Positions 23,785 through 37,376 of a stretch of 64,000 bases of DNA are shown here, in pieces (within the stretch, counting starts at the first letter, position 1; each line of letters starts with the position of its first letter). The stretch is taken from positions 253,001 through 317,000 of the forward strand of contig NW_027288510.1 in NCBI RefSeq assembly GCF_037038585.1. The letters run 5' to 3'. Origin of the DNA: Patagioenas fasciata (Eukaryota; Chordata; Aves; Columbiformes; Columbidae). Both the position numbers and the translations under genes were made by a program. The notes beneath the pieces are model-generated. The model saw only the letters and a list, made by a program, of their open reading frames with translations. It searched no databases and was not told the DNA's origin.

Positions 23785-25483
23785 GAGGCAGCTGTCAGAA
23801 CACGCACACTCGATTGTTCACCAAAACATATGCAGACGCGTCCTTAGCCTGTAGATTTGGATGCACAGAGTTCCCTGTGTTCGCAAGAGACAAGGGAATC
23901 GCGTCTGTACGCACAGAAGCAATAGCGGACCGTTTCCCTCGGAGTGAACGCGAAAGAGCCGTCTATATACTCGCAGACACGCGAACGTGCCTCAATGCGG
24001 TCACAGAGGCAGCAGCTTTTGCACAGATGCTCCTGGTGATTCTGGCACTTTCCAGGCACACTCCTGAAAGTCGCGCACACTGCTGTTCACTCGCTAAACG
24101 ACCTCTTGGGAAACACGTCTCCGGTCGACGGACCGCTCAGATTGCTTCTCGTGTAACTGTGAACTGTGTCAGCGCAGGGAATCCGTCTCTGTTGAGCAGA
24201 TGTCAATCCTGCCTCGCTTTTGCTTTGTTGCCTCTACCAAGATGATTTCCCGTTTCTCTCTTCACTGGAGCAGGCAGACACAGCCAACGCACATCAAGTG
24301 TCAAGAGACACGCTCTGCTGAGCTCAACGCTTGTGCAGATGCACATGTGCGACGAAGTCAACACACGTGCTTGTGGAGAGAAAGAAAGGGACTCCCAGGC
24401 GTGTGGAGCGACGGGGAGAAAGAGCGGGCGCTGAGGAACACAGTTTCAAACAGACTGTCTCCACACAAACAGGCACCTGTCTGCAGGTATCCTAGATCTT
24501 GATTCTTGAACTTGAGGAAACACGCGTCTGAGCAAAACTCCCAAACGCTTCCAGGAAAGACACAGGCTCTCCCACAAGCACACAAGTGTTTGCCCTCAGC
24601 TATAGATCAGGGACAAGCCTGTGAAGAGATGCCCTGCTATTCTTTCGCCTTACGGCATCATGTGTTTCGTTCCTCTTGGAGATCGATTGTTAAACGTCTT
24701 TCCTAGGGCGACTGTGAAGCATTTGCCAGCGGAGGAGAAGTAGCACGGAGCAGCATTCAGTACTGCCTACGAGTGTCTTTGCTACCCTACTAGCGGAGCT
24801 CCAAGAACAGGCACACATCTTCAGGTACCTTCCAAATGTGGATTCCCCTGCAGCCCCGTAGGCGGGCGTGCAGTACGCCAACCGTCAACGGACGTTTTTC
24901 CCCTCAAGCCTGTCAGGACGTTGCTCGTCCGTCTTTCCCTCAATAGATGGGAGTAGGCGCGCTTGCGGATGTGTGCGTGTGTGTGGCCACGCGTTTGCTT
25001 AGGCATCAGTGTGTGAAAAGGTAGGTGCTTTTCTCTAGCTGCGTGTGCGTGCACGTGGTGCTGGGTGCACATCCCTGGGTGCTCGTGGAAAGGTTTCTGC
25101 ATGGTTTTCGCTGAGGAATCGTGTGTGTGCACATGGACAAAGAGAAGGCGCAGCAACCAGGTTCCAGCGCCGAAGAAGGCAAAAGGCGAGGTTTCCGGCG
25201 CTATCTCCTTCTCTCCCCAGAGCTAGTCGCGCAAAGCAAGCCGCTAAGCCGGCGACCGGCAAGAGAGCTACAACGAAGCATGCCGAACGGAGAAAATAGC
25301 AGCAGCTCATCTGTTCACACCTTGTTTCTGCCATGTGCTTGAACGCCAAGACGTTCGCGCTTCTGTGAGATGAAAGACGTCCTTCTGCATATGTGGTTGC
25401 TCACACCGGTGCACTTGTTAGTGTATCCATTCAGTCCTGGGCTGCGGGGCATTCAGAAGTGGCTCTGTGGAGACGTCTGCATA
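23785..25483 (+). repeat. Satellite unit 15
   Basis: G at u794 (24578) and A at u934 (24718). No rare variant seen. It looks identical to unit 37. Confidence 0.95.
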
Positions 25484-27182
25484 GAGGCAGCTGTCAGAAC
25501 ACGCACACTCGATTGTTCACCAAAACATATGCAGACGCGTCCTTAGCCTGTAGATTTGGATGCACAGAGTTCCCTGTGTTCGCAAGAGACAAGGGAATCG
25601 CGTCTGTACGCACAGAAGCAATAGCGGACCGTTTCCCTCGGAGTGAACGCGAAAGAGCCGTCTATATACTCGCAGACACGCGAACGTGCCTCAATGCGGT
25701 CACAGAGGCAGCAGCTTTTGCACAGATGCTCCTGGTGATTCTGGCACTTTCCAGGCACACTCCTGAAAGTCGCGCACACTGCTGTTCACTCGCTAAACGA
25801 CCTCTTGGGAAACACGTCTCCGGTCGACGGACCGCTCAGATTGCTTCTCGTGTAACTGTGAACTGTGTCAGCGCAGGGAATCCGTCTCTGTTGAGCAGAT
25901 GTCAATCCTGCCTCGCTTTTGCTTTGTTGCCTCTACCAAGATGATTTCCCGTTTCTCTCTTCACTGGAGCAGGCAGACACAGCCAACGCACATCAAGTGT
26001 CAAGAGACACGCTCTGCTGAGCTCAACGCTTGTGCAGATGCACATGTGCGACGAAGTCAACACACGTGCTTGTGGAGAGAAAGAAAGGGACTCCCAGGCG
26101 TGTGGAGCGACGGGGAGAAAGAGCGGGCGCTGAGGAACACAGTTTCAAACAGACTGTCTCCACACAAACAGGCACCTGTCTGCAGGTATCCTAGATCTTG
26201 ATTCTTGAACTTGAGGAAACACGCGTCTGAGCAAAACTCCCAAACGCTTCCAGGAAAGACACAGGCTCTCCCACAACCACACAAGTGTTTGCCCTCAGCT
26301 ATAGATCAGGGACAAGCCTGTGAAGAGATGCCCTGCTATTCTTTCGCCTTACGGCATCATGTGTTTCGTTCCTCTTGGAGATCGATTGTTAAACGTCTTT
26401 CCTAGGGCGACTGTGAGGCATTTGCCAGCGGAGGAGAAGTAGCACGGAGCAGCATTCAGTACTGCCTACGAGTGTCTTTGCTACCCTACTAGCGGAGCTC
26501 CAAGAACAGGCACACATCTTCAGGTACCTTCCAAATGTGGATTCCCCTGCAGCCCCGTAGGCGGGCGTGCAGTACGCCAACCGTCAACGGACGTTTTTCC
26601 CCTCAAGCCTGTCAGGACGTTGCTCGTCCGTCTTTCCCTCAATAGATGGGAGTAGGCGCGCTTGCGGATGTGTGCGTGTGTGTGGCCACGCGTTTGCTTA
26701 GGCATCAGTGTGTGAAAAGGTAGGTGCTTTTCTCTAGCTGCGTGTGCGTGCACGTGGTGCTGGGTGCACATCCCTGGGTGCTCGTGGAAAGGTTTCTGCA
26801 TGGTTTTCGCTGAGGAATCGTGTGTGTGCACATGGACAAAGAGAAGGCGCAGCAACCAGGTTCCAGCGCCGAAGAAGGCAAAAGGCGAGGTTTCCGGCGC
26901 TATCTCCTTCTCTCCCCAGAGCTAGTCGCGCAAAGCAAGCCGCTAAGCCGGCGACCGGCAAGAGAGCTACAACGAAGCATGCCGAACGGAGAAAATAGCA
27001 GCAGCTCATCTGTTCACACCTTGTTTCTGCCATGTGCTTGAACGCCAAGACGTTCGCGCTTCTGTGAGATGAAAGACGTCCTTCTGCATATGTGGTTGCT
27101 CACACCGGTGCACTTGTTAGTGTATCCATTCAGTCCTGGGCTGCGGGGCATTCAGAAGTGGCTCTGTGGAGACGTCTGCATA
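25484..27182 (+). repeat. Satellite unit 16
   Basis: C at u794 (26277) and G at u934 (26417). No rare variant seen. Confidence 0.95.
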
Positions 27183-28881
27183 GAGGCAGCTGTCAGAACA
27201 CGCACACTCGATTGTTCACCAAAACATATGCAGACGCGTCCTTAGCCTGTAGATTTGGATGCACAGAGTTCCCTGTGTTCGCAAGAGACAAGGGAATCGC
27301 GTCTGTACGCACAGAAGCAATAGCGGACCGTTTCCCTCGGAGTGAACGCGAAAGAGCCGTCTATATACTCGCAGACACGCGAACGTGCCTCAATGCGGTC
27401 ACAGAGGCAGCAGCTTTTGCACAGATGCTCCTGGTGATTCTGGCACTTTCCAGGCACACTCCTGAAAGTCGCGCACACTGCTGTTCACTCGCTAAACGAC
27501 CTCTTGGGAAACACGTCTCCGGTCGACGGACCGCTCAGATTGCTTCTCGTGTAACTGTGAACTGTGTCAGCGCAGGGAATCCGTCTCTGTTGAGCAGATG
27601 TCAATCCTGCCTCGCTTTTGCTTTGTTGCCTCTACCAAGATGATTTCCCGTTTCTCTCTTCACTGGAGCAGGCAGACACAGCCAACGCACATCAAGTGTC
27701 AAGAGACACGCTCTGCTGAGCTCAACGCTTGTGCAGATGCACATGTGCGACGAAGTCAACACACGTGCTTGTGGAGAGAAAGAAAGGGACTCCCAGGCGT
27801 GTGGAGCGACGGGGAGAAAGAGCGGGCGCTGAGGAACACAGTTTCAAACAGACTGTCTCCACACAAACAGGCACCTGTCTGCAGGTATCCTAGATCTTGA
27901 TTCTTGAACTTGAGGAAACACGCGTCTGAGCAAAACTCCCAAACGCTTCCAGGAAAGACACAGGCTCTCCCACAACCACACAAGTGTTTGCCCTCAGCTA
28001 TAGATCAGGGACAAGCCTGTGAAGAGATGCCCTGCTATTCTTTCGCCTTACGGCATCATGTGTTTCGTTCCTCTTGGAGATCGATTGTTAAACGTCTTTC
28101 CTAGGGCGACTGTGAAGCATTTGCCAGCGGAGGAGAAGTAGCACGGAGCAGCATTCAGTACTGCCTACGAGTGTCTTTGCTACCCTACTAGCGGAGCTCC
28201 AAGAACAGGCACACATCTTCAGGTACCTTCCAAATGTGGATTCCCCTGCAGCCCCGTAGGCGGGCGTGCAGTACGCCAACCGTCAACGGACGTTTTTCCC
28301 CTCAAGCCTGTCAGGACGTTGCTCGTCCGTCTTTCCCTCAATAGATGGGAGTAGGCGCGCTTGCGGATGTGTGCGTGTGTGTGGCCACGCGTTTGCTTAG
28401 GCATCAGTGTGTGAAAAGGTAGGTGCTTTTCTCTAGCTGCGTGTGCGTGCACGTGGTGCTGGGTGCACATCCCTGGGTGCTCGTGGAAAGGTTTCTGCAT
28501 GGTTTTCGCTGAGGAATCGTGTGTGTGCACATGGACAAAGAGAAGGCGCAGCAACCAGGTTCCAGCGCCGAAGAAGGCAAAAGGCGAGGTTTCCGGCGCT
28601 ATCTCCTTCTCTCCCCAGAGCTAGTCGCGCAAAGCAAGCCGCTAAGCCGGCGACCGGCAAGAGAGCTACAACGAAGCATGCCGAACGGAGAAAATAGCAG
28701 CAGCTCATCTGTTCACACCTTGTTTCTGCCATGTGCTTGAACGCCAAGACGTTCGCGCTTCTGTGAGATGAAAGACGTCCTTCTGCATATGTGGTTGCTC
28801 ACACCGGTGCACTTGTTAGTGTATCCATTCAGTCCTGGGCTGCGGGGCATTCAGAAGTGGCTCTGTGGAGACGTCTGCATA
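27183..28881 (+). repeat. Satellite unit 17
   Basis: C at u794 (27976) and A at u934 (28116). No rare variant seen. It looks identical to the next unit. Confidence 0.95.
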
Positions 28882-30580
28882 GAGGCAGCTGTCAGAACAC
28901 GCACACTCGATTGTTCACCAAAACATATGCAGACGCGTCCTTAGCCTGTAGATTTGGATGCACAGAGTTCCCTGTGTTCGCAAGAGACAAGGGAATCGCG
29001 TCTGTACGCACAGAAGCAATAGCGGACCGTTTCCCTCGGAGTGAACGCGAAAGAGCCGTCTATATACTCGCAGACACGCGAACGTGCCTCAATGCGGTCA
29101 CAGAGGCAGCAGCTTTTGCACAGATGCTCCTGGTGATTCTGGCACTTTCCAGGCACACTCCTGAAAGTCGCGCACACTGCTGTTCACTCGCTAAACGACC
29201 TCTTGGGAAACACGTCTCCGGTCGACGGACCGCTCAGATTGCTTCTCGTGTAACTGTGAACTGTGTCAGCGCAGGGAATCCGTCTCTGTTGAGCAGATGT
29301 CAATCCTGCCTCGCTTTTGCTTTGTTGCCTCTACCAAGATGATTTCCCGTTTCTCTCTTCACTGGAGCAGGCAGACACAGCCAACGCACATCAAGTGTCA
29401 AGAGACACGCTCTGCTGAGCTCAACGCTTGTGCAGATGCACATGTGCGACGAAGTCAACACACGTGCTTGTGGAGAGAAAGAAAGGGACTCCCAGGCGTG
29501 TGGAGCGACGGGGAGAAAGAGCGGGCGCTGAGGAACACAGTTTCAAACAGACTGTCTCCACACAAACAGGCACCTGTCTGCAGGTATCCTAGATCTTGAT
29601 TCTTGAACTTGAGGAAACACGCGTCTGAGCAAAACTCCCAAACGCTTCCAGGAAAGACACAGGCTCTCCCACAACCACACAAGTGTTTGCCCTCAGCTAT
29701 AGATCAGGGACAAGCCTGTGAAGAGATGCCCTGCTATTCTTTCGCCTTACGGCATCATGTGTTTCGTTCCTCTTGGAGATCGATTGTTAAACGTCTTTCC
29801 TAGGGCGACTGTGAAGCATTTGCCAGCGGAGGAGAAGTAGCACGGAGCAGCATTCAGTACTGCCTACGAGTGTCTTTGCTACCCTACTAGCGGAGCTCCA
29901 AGAACAGGCACACATCTTCAGGTACCTTCCAAATGTGGATTCCCCTGCAGCCCCGTAGGCGGGCGTGCAGTACGCCAACCGTCAACGGACGTTTTTCCCC
30001 TCAAGCCTGTCAGGACGTTGCTCGTCCGTCTTTCCCTCAATAGATGGGAGTAGGCGCGCTTGCGGATGTGTGCGTGTGTGTGGCCACGCGTTTGCTTAGG
30101 CATCAGTGTGTGAAAAGGTAGGTGCTTTTCTCTAGCTGCGTGTGCGTGCACGTGGTGCTGGGTGCACATCCCTGGGTGCTCGTGGAAAGGTTTCTGCATG
30201 GTTTTCGCTGAGGAATCGTGTGTGTGCACATGGACAAAGAGAAGGCGCAGCAACCAGGTTCCAGCGCCGAAGAAGGCAAAAGGCGAGGTTTCCGGCGCTA
30301 TCTCCTTCTCTCCCCAGAGCTAGTCGCGCAAAGCAAGCCGCTAAGCCGGCGACCGGCAAGAGAGCTACAACGAAGCATGCCGAACGGAGAAAATAGCAGC
30401 AGCTCATCTGTTCACACCTTGTTTCTGCCATGTGCTTGAACGCCAAGACGTTCGCGCTTCTGTGAGATGAAAGACGTCCTTCTGCATATGTGGTTGCTCA
30501 CACCGGTGCACTTGTTAGTGTATCCATTCAGTCCTGGGCTGCGGGGCATTCAGAAGTGGCTCTGTGGAGACGTCTGCATA
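28882..30580 (+). repeat. Satellite unit 18
   Basis: C at u794 (29675) and A at u934 (29815). No rare variant seen. Confidence 0.95.
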
Positions 30581-32279
30581 GAGGCAGCTGTCAGAACACG
30601 CACACTCGATTGTTCACCAAAACATATGCAGACGCGTCCTTAGCCTGTAGATTTGGATGCACAGAGTTCCCTGTGTTCGCAAGAGACAAGGGAATCGCGT
30701 CTGTACGCACAGAAGCAATAGCGGACCGTTTCCCTCGGAGTGAACGCGAAAGAGCCGTCTATATACTCGCAGACACGCGAACGTGCCTCAATGCGGTCAC
30801 AGAGGCAGCAGCTTTTGCACAGATGCTCCTGGTGATTCTGGCACTTTCCAGGCACACTCCTGAAAGTCGCGCACACTGCTGTTCACTCGCTAAACGACCT
30901 CTTGGGAAACACGTCTCCGGTCGACGGACCGCTCAGATTGCTTCTCGTGTAACTGTGAACTGTGTCAGCGCAGGGAATCCGTCTCTGTTGAGCAGATGTC
31001 AATCCTGCCTCGCTTTTGCTTTGTTGCCTCTACCAAGATGATTTCCCGTTTCTCTCTTCACTGGAGCAGGCAGACACAGCCAACGCACATCAAGTGTCAA
31101 GAGACACGCTCTGCTGAGCTCAACGCTTGTGCAGATGCACATGTGCGACGAAGTCAACACACGTGCTTGTGGAGAGAAAGAAAGGGACTCCCAGGCGTGT
31201 GGAGCGACGGGGAGAAAGAGCGGGCGCTGAGGAACACAGTTTCAAACAGACTGTCTCCACACAAACAGGCACCTGTCTGCAGGTATCCTAGATCTTGATT
31301 CTTGAACTTGAGGAAACACGCGTCTGAGCAAAACTCCCAAACGCTTCCAGGAAAGACACAGGCTCTCCCACAAGCACACAAGTGTTTGCCCTCAGCTATA
31401 GATCAGGGACAAGCCTGTGAAGAGATGCCCTGCTATTCTTTCGCCTTACGGCATCATGTGTTTCGTTCCTCTTGGAGATCGATTGTTAAACGTCTTTCCT
31501 AGGGCGACTGTGAGGCATTTGCCAGCGGAGGAGAAGTAGCACGGAGCAGCATTCAGTACTGCCTACGAGTGTCTTTGCTACCCTACTAGCGGAGCTCCAA
31601 GAACAGGCACACATCTTCAGGTACCTTCCAAATGTGGATTCCCCTGCAGCCCCGTAGGCGGGCGTGCAGTACGCCAACCGTCAACGGACGTTTTTCCCCT
31701 CAAGCCTGTCAGGACGTTGCTCGTCCGTCTTTCCCTCAATAGATGGGAGTAGGCGCGCTTGCGGATGTGTGCGTGTGTGTGGCCACGCGTTTGCTTAGGC
31801 ATCAGTGTGTGAAAAGGTAGGTGCTTTTCTCTAGCTGCGTGTGCGTGCACGTGGTGCTGGGTGCACATCCCTGGGTGCTCGTGGAAAGGTTTCTGCATGG
31901 TTTTCGCTGAGGAATCGTGTGTGTGCACATGGACAAAGAGAAGGCGCAGCAACCAGGTTCCAGCGCCGAAGAAGGCAAAAGGCGAGGTTTCCGGCGCTAT
32001 CTCCTTCTCTCCCCAGAGCTAGTCGCGCAAAGCAAGCCGCTAAGCCGGCGACCGGCAAGAGAGCTACAACGAAGCATGCCGAACGGAGAAAATAGCAGCA
32101 GCTCATCTGTTCACACCTTGTTTCTGCCATGTGCTTGAACGCCAAGACGTTCGCGCTTCTGTGAGATGAAAGACGTCCTTCTGCATATGTGGTTGCTCAC
32201 ACCGGTGCACTTGTTAGTGTATCCATTCAGTCCTGGGCTGCGGGGCATTCAGAAGTGGCTCTGTGGAGACTTCTGCATA
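30581..32279 (+). repeat. Satellite unit 19
   Basis: G at u794 (31374) and G at u934 (31514). Private G to T at u1691 (32271), which breaks the AGACGTCT palindrome at u1687-1694. Confidence 0.95.
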
Positions 32280-33978
32280 GAGGCAGCTGTCAGAACACGC
32301 ACACTCGATTGTTCACCAAAACATATGCAGACGCGTCCTTAGCCTGTAGATTTGGATGCACAGAGTTCCCTGTGTTCGCAAGAGACAAGGGAATCGCGTC
32401 TGTACGCACAGAAGCAATAGCGGACCGTTTCCCTCGGAGTGAACGCGAAAGAGCCGTCTATATACTCGCAGACACGCGAACGTGCCTCAATGCGGTCACA
32501 GAGGCAGCAGCTTTTGCACAGATGATCCTGGTGATTCTGGCACTTTCCAGGCACACTCCTGAAAGTCGCGCACACTGCCGTTCACTCGCTAAACGACCTC
32601 TTGGGAAACACGTCTCCGGTCGACGGACCGCTCAGATTGCTTCTCGTGTAACTGTGAACTGTGTCAGCGCAGGGAATCCGTCTCTGTTGAGCAGATGTCA
32701 ATCCTGCCTCGCTTTTGCTTTGTTGCCTCTACCAAGATGATTTCCCGTTTCTCTCTTCACTGGAGCAGGCAGACACAGCCAACGCACATCAAGTGTCAAG
32801 AGACACGCTCTGCTGAGCTCAACGCTTGTGCAGATGCACATGTGCGACGAAGTCAACACACGTGCTTGTGGAGAGAAAGAAAGGGACTCCCAGGCGTGTG
32901 GAGCGACGGGGAGAAAGAGCGGGCGCTGAGGAACACAGTTTCAAACAGACTGTCTCCACACAAACAGGCACCTGTCTGCAGGTATCCTAGATCTTGATTC
33001 TTGAACTTGAGGAAACACGCGTCTGAGCAAAACTCCCAAACGCTTCCAGGAAAGACACAGGCTCTCCCACAAGCACACAAGTGTTTGCCCTCAGCTATAG
33101 ATCAGGGACAAGCCTGTGAAGAGATGCCCTGCTATTCTTTCGCCTTACGGCATCATGTGTTTCGTTCCTCTTGGAGATCGATTGTTAAACGTCTTTCCTA
33201 GGGCGACTGTGAGGCATTTGCCAGCGGAGGAGAAGTAGCACGGAGCAGCATTCAGTACTGCCTACGAGTGTCTTTGCTACCCTACTAGCGGAGCTCCAAG
33301 AACAGGCACACATCTTCAGGTACCTTCCAAATGTGGATTCCCCTGCAGCCCCGTAGGCGGGCGTGCAGTACGCCAACCGTCAACGGACGTTTTTCCCCTC
33401 AAGCCTGTCAGGACGTTGCTCGTCCGTCTTTCCCTCAATAGATGGGAGTAGGCGCGCTTGCGGATGTGTGCGTGTGTGTGGCCACGCGTTTGCTTAGGCA
33501 TCAGTGTGTGAAAAGGTAGGTGCTTTTCTCTAGCTGCGTGTGCGTGCACGTGGTGCTGGGTGCACATCCCTGGGTGCTCGTGGAAAGGTTTCTGCATGGT
33601 TTTCGCTGAGGAATCGTGTGTGTGCACATGGACAAAGAGAAGGCGCAGCAACCAGGTTCCAGCGCCGAAGAAGGCAAAAGGCGAGGTTTCCGGCGCTATC
33701 TCCTTCTCTCCCCAGAGCTAGTCGCGCAAAGCAAGCCGCTAAGCCGGCGACCGGCAAGAGAGCTACAACGAAGCATGCCGAACGGAGAAAATAGCAGCAG
33801 CTCATCTGTTCACACCTTGTTTCTGCCATGTGCTTGAACGCCAAGACGTTCGCGCTTCTGTGAGATGAAAGACGTCCTTCTGCATATGTGGTTGCTCACA
33901 CCGGTGCACTTGTTAGTGTATCCATTCAGTCCTGGGCTGCGGGGCATTCAGAAGTGGCTCTGTGGAGACGTCTGCATA
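32280..33978 (+). repeat. Satellite unit 20
   Basis: G at u794 (33073) and G at u934 (33213). Private C to A at u246 (32525). T to C at u300 (32579), shared only with unit 21. Confidence 0.95.
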
Positions 33979-35677
33979 GAGGCAGCTGTCAGAACACGCA
34001 CACTCGATTGTTCACCAAAACATATGCAGACGCGTCCTTAGCCTGTAGATTTGGATGCACAGAGTTCCCTGTGTTCGCAAGAGACAAGGGAATCGCGTCT
34101 GTACGCACAGAAGCAATAGCGGACCGTTTCCCTCGGAGTGAACGCGAAAGAGCCGTCTATATACTCGCAGACACGCGAACGTGCCTCAATGCGGTCACAG
34201 AGGCAGCAGCTTTTGCACAGATGCTCCTGGTGATTCTGGCACTTTCCAGGCACACTCCTGAAAGTCGCGCACACTGCCGTTCACTCGCTAAACGACCTCT
34301 TGGGAAACACGTCTCCGGTCGACGGACCGCTCAGATTGCTTCTCGTGTAACTGTGAACTGTGTCAGCGCAGGGAATCCGTCTCTGTTGAGCAGATGTCAA
34401 TCCTGCCTCGCTTTTGCTTTGTTGCCTCTACCAAGATGATTTCCCGTTTCTCTCTTCACTGGAGCAGGCAGACACAGCCAACGCACATCAAGTGTCAAGA
34501 GACACGCTCTGCTGAGCTCAACGCTTGTGCAGATGCACATGTGCGACGAAGTCAACACACGTGCTTGTGGAGAGAAAGAAAGGGACTCCCAGGCGTGTGG
34601 AGCGACGGGGAGAAAGAGCGGGCGCTGAGGAACACAGTTTCAAACAGACTGTCTCCACACAAACAGGCACCTGTCTGCAGGTATCCTAGATCTTGATTCT
34701 TGAACTTGAGGAAACACGCGTCTGAGCAAAACTCCCAAACGCTTCCAGGAAAGACACAGGCTCTCCCACAAGCACACAAGTGTTTGCCCTCAGCTATAGA
34801 TCAGGGACAAGCCTGTGAAGAGATGCCCTGCTATTCTTTCGCCTTACGGCATCATGTGTTTCGTTCCTCTTGGAGATCGATTGTTAAACGTCTTTCCTAG
34901 GGCGACTGTGAAGCATTTGCCAGCGGAGGAGAAGTAGCACGGAGCAGCATTCAGTACTGCCTACGAGTGTCTTTGCTACCCTACTAGCGGAGCTCCAAGA
35001 ACAGGCACACATCTTCAGGTACCTTCCAAATGTGGATTCCCCTGCAGCCCCGTAGGCGGGCGTGCAGTACGCCAACCGTCAACGGACGTTTTTCCCCTCA
35101 AGCCTGTCAGGACGTTGCTCGTCCGTCTTTCCCTCAATAGATGGGAGTAGGCGCGCTTGCGGATGTGTGCGTGTGTGTGGCCACGCGTTTGCTTAGGCAT
35201 CAGTGTGTGAAAAGGTAGGTGCTTTTCTCTAGCTGCGTGTGCGTGCACGTGGTGCTGGGTGCACATCCCTGGGTGCTCGTGGAAAGGTTTCTGCATGGTT
35301 TTCGCTGAGGAATCGTGTGTGTGCACATGGACAAAGAGAAGGCGCAGCAACCAGGTTCCAGCGCCGAAGAAGGCAAAAGGCGAGGTTTCCGGCGCTATCT
35401 CCTTCTCTCCCCAGAGCTAGTCGCGCAAAGCAAGCCGCTAAGCCGGCGACCGGCAAGAGAGCTACAACGAAGCATGCCGAACGGAGAAAATAGCAGCAGC
35501 TCATCTGTTCACACCTTGTTTCTGCCATGTGCTTGAACGCCAAGACGTTCGCGCTTCTGTGAGATGAAAGACGTCCTTCTGCATATGTGGTTGCTCACAC
35601 CGGTGCACTTGTTAGTGTATCCATTCAGTCCTGGGCTGCGGGGCATTCAGAAGTGGCTCTGTGGAGACGTCTGCATA
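33979..35677 (+). repeat. Satellite unit 21
   Basis: G at u794 (34772) and A at u934 (34912). C at u300 (34278), shared with unit 20 although the two differ at u934. This is the first unit of a nine-unit run with A at u934. Confidence 0.95.
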
Positions 35678-37376
35678 GAGGCAGCTGTCAGAACACGCAC
35701 ACTCGATTGTTCACCAAAACATATGCAGACGCGTCCTTAGCCTGTAGATTTGGATGCACAGAGTTCCCTGTGTTCGCAAGAGACAAGGGAATCGCGTCTG
35801 TACGCACAGAAGCAATAGCGGACCGTTTCCCTCGGAGTGAACGCGAAAGAGCCGTCTATATACTCGCAGACACGCGAACGTGCCTCAATGCGGTCACAGA
35901 GGCAGCAGCTTTTGCACAGATGCTCCTGGTGATTCTGGCACTTTCCAGGCACACTCCTGAAAGTCGCGCACACTGCTGTTCACTCGCTAAACGACCTCTT
36001 GGGAAACACGTCTCCGGTCGACGGACCGCTCAGATTGCTTCTCGTGTAACTGTGAACTGTGTCAGCGCAGGGAATCCGTCTCTGTTGAGCAGATGTCAAT
36101 CCTGCCTCGCTTTTGCTTTGTTGCCTCTACCAAGATGATTTCCCGTTTCTCTCTTCACTGGAGCAGGCAGACACAGCCAACGCACATCAAGTGTCAAGAG
36201 ACACGCTCTGCTGAGCTCAACGCTTGTGCAGATGCACATGTGCGACGAAGTCAACACACGTGCTTGTGGAGAGAAAGAAAGGGACTCCCAGGCGTGTGGA
36301 GCGACGGGGAGAAAGAGCGGGCGCTGAGGAACACAGTTTCAAACAGACTGTCTCCACACAAACAGGCACCTGTCTGCAGGTATCCTAGATCTTGATTCTT
36401 GAACTTGAGGAAACACGCGTCTGAGCAAAACTCCCAAACGCTTCCAGGAAAGACACAGGCTCTCCCACAACCACACAAGTGTTTGCCCTCAGCTATAGAT
36501 CAGGGACAAGCCTGTGAAGAGATGCCCTGCTATTCTTTCGCCTTACGGCATCATGTGTTTCGTTCCTCTTGGAGATCGATTGTTAAACGTCTTTCCTAGG
36601 GCGACTGTGAAGCATTTGCCAGCGGAGGAGAAGTAGCACGGAGCAGCATTCAGTACTGCCTACGAGTGTCTTTGCTACCCTACTAGCGGAGCTCCAAGAA
36701 CAGGCACACATCTTCAGGTACCTTCCAAATGTGGATTCCCCTGCAGCCCCGTAGGCGGGCGTGCAGTACGCCAACCGTCAACGGACGTTTTTCCCCTCAA
36801 GCCTGTCAGGACGTTGCTCGTCCGTCTTTCCCTCAATAGATGGGAGTAGGCGCGCTTGCGGATGTGTGCGTGTGTGTGGCCACGCGTTTGCTTAGGCATC
36901 AGTGTGTGAAAAGGTAGGTGCTTTTCTCTAGCTGCGTGTGCGTGCACGTGGTGCTGGGTGCACATCCCTGGGTGCTCGTGGAAAGGTTTCTGCATGGTTT
37001 TCGCTGAGGAATCGTGTGTGTGCACATGGACAAAGAGAAGGCGCAGCAACCAGGTTCCAGCGCCGAAGAAGGCAAAAGGCGAGGTTTCCGGCGCTATCTC
37101 CTTCTCTCCCCAGAGCTAGTCGCGCAAAGCAAGCCGCTAAGCCGGCGACCGGCAAGAGAGCTACAACGAAGCATGCCGAACGGAGAAAATAGCAGCAGCT
37201 CATCTGTTCACACCTTGTTTCTGCCATGTGCTTGAACGCCAAGACGTTCGCGCTTCTGTGAGATGAAAGACGTCCTTCTGCATATGTGGTTGCTCACACC
37301 GGTGCACTTGTTAGTGTATCCATTCAGTCCTGGGCTGCGGGGCATTCAGAAGTGGCTCTGTGGAGACGTCTGCATA
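35678..37376 (+). repeat. Satellite unit 22
   Basis: C at u794 (36471) and A at u934 (36611). No rare variant seen. Confidence 0.95.
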